Part shown: positions 61,507 to 64,000 of the stretch, in pieces | Layout of the letters: every line of letters begins with the position of its first letter | How positions within the stretch are numbered: position 1 is the first letter of the stretch | Assembly (NCBI GenBank): GCA_902760865.1 | Contig: CACWID010000001.1 | Coordinates: 62,001-126,000 of the forward strand | Origin: an uncultured Bacteroidales bacterium | GTDB taxonomy: Bacteria; Bacteroidota; Bacteroidia; Bacteroidales; Muribaculaceae | Length of the DNA: 64,000 bases | Direction: 5' to 3' | Notes under the pieces: model-generated | Told to the model about the DNA's origin: nothing | The model's input: the letters and a program-made list of their open reading frames with translations, nothing else | Database searches by the model: none | Made by a program: the position numbers and the translations under genes

Positions 61507-64000
61507 ATGAGCGACAATCCACACAACCTGCTGGTCATCAAGGCCTCGGCCGGCTCGGGAAAGACCTACCGCCTTGCACTGGAATACATCAGGCATCTGC
61601 TGTTCGCCGTCGGTGCCGACGGCGTGACGCTGGTGCCGCACCGCGCTGACGCCGACGCGCGCCTGCTCAACATCCACCGCCAGATGCTGGCCATCACCTT
61701 TACCAACAAGGCGACCGACGAGATGAAGCAGCGCATCGTCAACGAGCTGTACCGCCTGTCGCAGCCCGGCGTCAAGAGCGACTACCTCAATGAATTCATG
61801 CAGCACTCCGGCCTCGATGAACCGTCGGTGCGCTCGCTGGCGCGCCATGCGCTGAACGAGCTGCTGTTCGACTACAGTAACTTCAACGTGAGCACCATCG
61901 ACTCGTTTTTCCAGACCATCCTGCGCAACTTTGCCCGCGAGCTGGACCGCGACTTCAACTACGACATCCAGCTCGAGGAGGACTATGCCGTGCGTGTGGC
62001 AGTCCACAACTTCCTGCTCTCGCTGGGCAAGGAGGGCATGCCCACCCAGGTGAACCAGTGGGTGCAGGACTACCAGCGGCACATGATACGCGGCGACGCG
62101 GAGAAGAAGAACTGGAAATTCTTTGACGACAGCGGTGACCTCAACCGCTTTGCCAAGAACATCAACAGCGAGCTCTTCCGCAGCAAGATGGCGGCCATCC
62201 GTGCCTATCTGGGACACGTCAACGAGCAGGGTGTGTTTGAGTGCGACTTCAGTAAGATACGCGCCTTCAAGCAGCTAATCAACGAGACCGTCAAGCGTTG
62301 CAACGACGAGATCGAGGACGGCTACGGGCAGCTGAGGCAGATATTGACGCCGCTGGGCGTCAAGGGCTCGTTCAAGAACTGGCTCGCCAAGGGCGGCAAT
62401 ACCCCCTTTGACCTCCAGAAGACCTGGAGCGAGGTCACCAAGGCGAAGGTCGAGGGGCAGTTCCTCAAGGGGCAGATGCCTGACGACGCGACCATCGACC
62501 GCCTGCATGGCCTGATGACCGACCACAAGCGCCTGAGGCTCCTCGCCGACTTTTTCCAGCACATCGAGGACAACCTGGGTCTGCTGGGCATGCTGGCCAT
62601 GATAGACCTGTTCCTGGAGGAATACCGCCATGAGACCAACTCTATCCTGATCGGTGACACCAACGAGCTCATCGGCACGGTCCTCAAGAGCGGCACCAAC
62701 TTCGTCTATGAGCGCGTGGGGACCATCATCTCCAACTTCATGATCGACGAGTTCCAGGACACGAGCACCAAGCAGTATGAGAACTTCAGCGACCTGTTGC
62801 GCGAGAGCCTGTCGGTCGGCAACTTCAATATGCTCATCGGCGACGCCAAGCAGTCGATCTACCGCTTCCGCAATGCCGACCTGACGGTGTTCCGTGAGCG
62901 GGTGGGCAAGGACTTCAACGGCTATATCACCGACGGGCGCCGTGATGCCGACCCGGCCAAACCCGACGGCCCTTCCTCGACCAACTACCGCAGCTCCCGT
63001 CACATCATCGAGTTCAACAATGAGCTGTTCGCGTTCCTCAACGGCAAGTTCCAGGACCGCTCGTCGGTGGTCGGCACCTATGGCGACGTGGAGCAGGGCA
63101 TGCCCCGCGACATCGACACGGGCAAGCTGCCGGGCTATGTGCGCCTGATGACGGCCAACTACGGCGCTCAACTGAGCGTCCGCGACGATGACGGCGACAA
63201 TGGCGGCGATGCCCCGTCGGCAGGCAGTGACGCGTCTGTCGAGGAAGTCTTGCCGGCTTACCTGTTGTGGCTCCACGAGCGCTATGGCTGGGGACGCATC
63301 GGTATCCTGGTCAATGCCAATAGCGAGGGCGACAAGGTGGTGGAGTGCATCCTCGACTACAACAAGCACACTACGGGCGAGAAAATCCATATCATCTCGG
63401 GTGAATCGCTGTTGCTGAACAATTCGCCCATCATCCGCCGCATTATCGCCATGCTGCGCTTCATCGACATCAGCCAGTTCAGCGCTGATGACGAGGATGC
63501 CGAGGCCGAGGTGGCTAACGACGACATCGGCCGCCGACTGATGCGCAAGCGCCAGAGCGACAGCCGTCTGTACACCGCCATGAACGAGTTCATACAGGCT
63601 GTAGCCGCCAGCCCCGACGGTTCGCCGACGGACAATGGCGCCCTGTTGGTGCAGAGCCTGCAGACCATCATCGATGATGGCGGGGCAGGGGAGAGTGGAG
63701 AGAGTGGAGACGACAGCCGGTCCGAAGTCAGTACCCTCGAGCAGCTGTTACCGCCCGCCGGCGAACTCACCACGCTGGTGAGCATCGTCGAGACCATCAT
63801 AGCCCACTTCAAGAAGCACCCGGGCAGCAGCGGCGACGTGGACCGCGAGGTGGCCTTCCTGATGGCCTTCCAGGACACGGTGATGCAGTTCAGCGCTCAG
63901 CGTAACGGCGGGAGCGTGAGGGAATTCCTCAAGTTCTGGGACGAGAAAAAGAACAAGCTGGCCGTGAGCAGCGCCGATGGTGGCGATGCCATCAACATCA
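61507..64000 (+). CDS. UvrD/RecB-type helicase-nuclease, 5' part (at least 831 aa, cut by window end)
   Basis: A superfamily 1 DNA helicase related to AddA/RecB, acting on double-strand breaks. Walker A ASAGSGKTY is at residues 13-21; motif Ia region MLAITFTNKATDEMK near 62-76; a segment NVSTIDSFFQTILRNFAREL near 128; Walker B MIDEFQDTS at 412-420; motif III-like LIGDAKQSIYRFRNADL near 445; motif IV-like TNYRSSRHIIEFNNELF near 495. The frame is open to base 64000, so the C-terminal helicase motifs and any nuclease domain are not seen. Members in this phylum often pair with an AddB-like gene downstream. Confidence 0.92.
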   Translation, partial: MSDNPHNLLVIKASAGSGKTYRLALEYIRHLLFAVGADGVTLVPHRADADARLLNIHRQMLAITFTNKATDEMKQRIVNELYRLSQPGVKSDYLNEFMQHSGLDEPSVRSLARHALNELLFDYSNFNVSTIDSFFQTILRNFARELDRDFNYDIQLEEDYAVRVAVHNFLLSLGKEGMPTQVNQWVQDYQRHMIRGDAEKKNWKFFDDSGDLNRFAKNINSELFRSKMAAIRAYLGHVNEQGVFECDFSKIRAFKQLINETVKRCNDEIEDGYGQLRQILTPLGVKGSFKNWLAKGGNTPFDLQKTWSEVTKAKVEGQFLKGQMPDDATIDRLHGLMTDHKRLRLLADFFQHIEDNLGLLGMLAMIDLFLEEYRHETNSILIGDTNELIGTVLKSGTNFVYERVGTIISNFMIDEFQDTSTKQYENFSDLLRESLSVGNFNMLIGDAKQSIYRFRNADLTVFRERVGKDFNGYITDGRRDADPAKPDGPSSTNYRSSRHIIEFNNELFAFLNGKFQDRSSVVGTYGDVEQGMPRDIDTGKLPGYVRLMTANYGAQLSVRDDDGDNGGDAPSAGSDASVEEVLPAYLLWLHERYGWGRIGILVNANSEGDKVVECILDYNKHTTGEKIHIISGESLLLNNSPIIRRIIAMLRFIDISQFSADDEDAEAEVANDDIGRRLMRKRQSDSRLYTAMNEFIQAVAASPDGSPTDNGALLVQSLQTIIDDGGAGESGESGDDSRSEVSTLEQLLPPAGELTTLVSIVETIIAHFKKHPGSSGDVDREVAFLMAFQDTVMQFSAQRNGGSVREFLKFWDEKKNKLAVSSADGGDAINI

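Overview
The window looks like a chromosome segment of a gut member of the Bacteroidales (phylum Bacteroidota), most like Muribaculaceae or Prevotellaceae. The evidence is the promoter type (TTTG or TTG, about 20 bases, then TAnnTTTG), the lack of Shine-Dalgarno sites, type IX secretion sortase homologues (PorU), SusD/SusE-type glycan-binding domains, streptopain-type C10 peptidases, and secreted proteins carrying paired dockerin-like repeats. Coding DNA is fairly GC-rich and AT-rich DNA lies between genes. No rRNA, CRISPR array, insertion sequence or integrase was seen.

Layout. 1-2,030 (minus): SPFH/band-7 membrane protein, small ribbon-helix-helix protein and polytopic membrane protein. 2,239-3,683: peptidase T and tRNA-Lys. 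3,914-5,644 (minus): secreted CotH protein with dockerin repeats. 6,175-7,850: NAD(P)HX repair enzyme and tRNA-Leu. 7,942-10,455 (minus): hpt, adk and a YihY/BrkB membrane protein. 10,628-16,535 (minus): PpiD-like foldase, sufE and two tandem POT peptide transporters. 16,906-21,965: large TPR protein and outer-membrane beta-barrel. 22,065-22,826 (minus): PIG-L deacetylase.

23,192-37,418 is a block of secreted proteins: a 2,110-residue multi-module protein, two C10 peptidases with dockerin repeats and a second CotH-dockerin protein. 37,504-38,489 (minus) holds two small unrecognised genes. 39,086-40,495 holds a small secreted protein with a cohesin-like look and a DUF3108 protein. 40,738-45,733 is an efflux operon (TolC, HlyD, two ABC-2 permeases). 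45,925-50,271 encodes a 1,448-residue fusion of dockerin, SusD and SusE/F-like modules. Then come a phosphopantetheinyl transferase, porU, rex, a degenerate FAH-like gene, a second C25 peptidase/PorU homologue, a 2x[4Fe-4S] ferredoxin, a SUI1-family factor and the 5' part of a UvrD/RecB-type helicase cut by the window end.

How it may work together. Secretion (PorU), peptide uptake (POT, PepT), secreted proteolysis (C10) and glycan binding (SusD/E/F-like) suit a fermenter using host or dietary protein and polysaccharide. Five secreted proteins here carry dockerin-like repeats and one small protein looks like a stand-alone cohesin-type beta-sandwich, so a surface or secreted multi-protein assembly is possible. 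That is inference. The intergenic DNA is also unusual: several gaps hold short tandem repeats phased at exactly 9 or 7 bases, and two hold REP-like palindromes.
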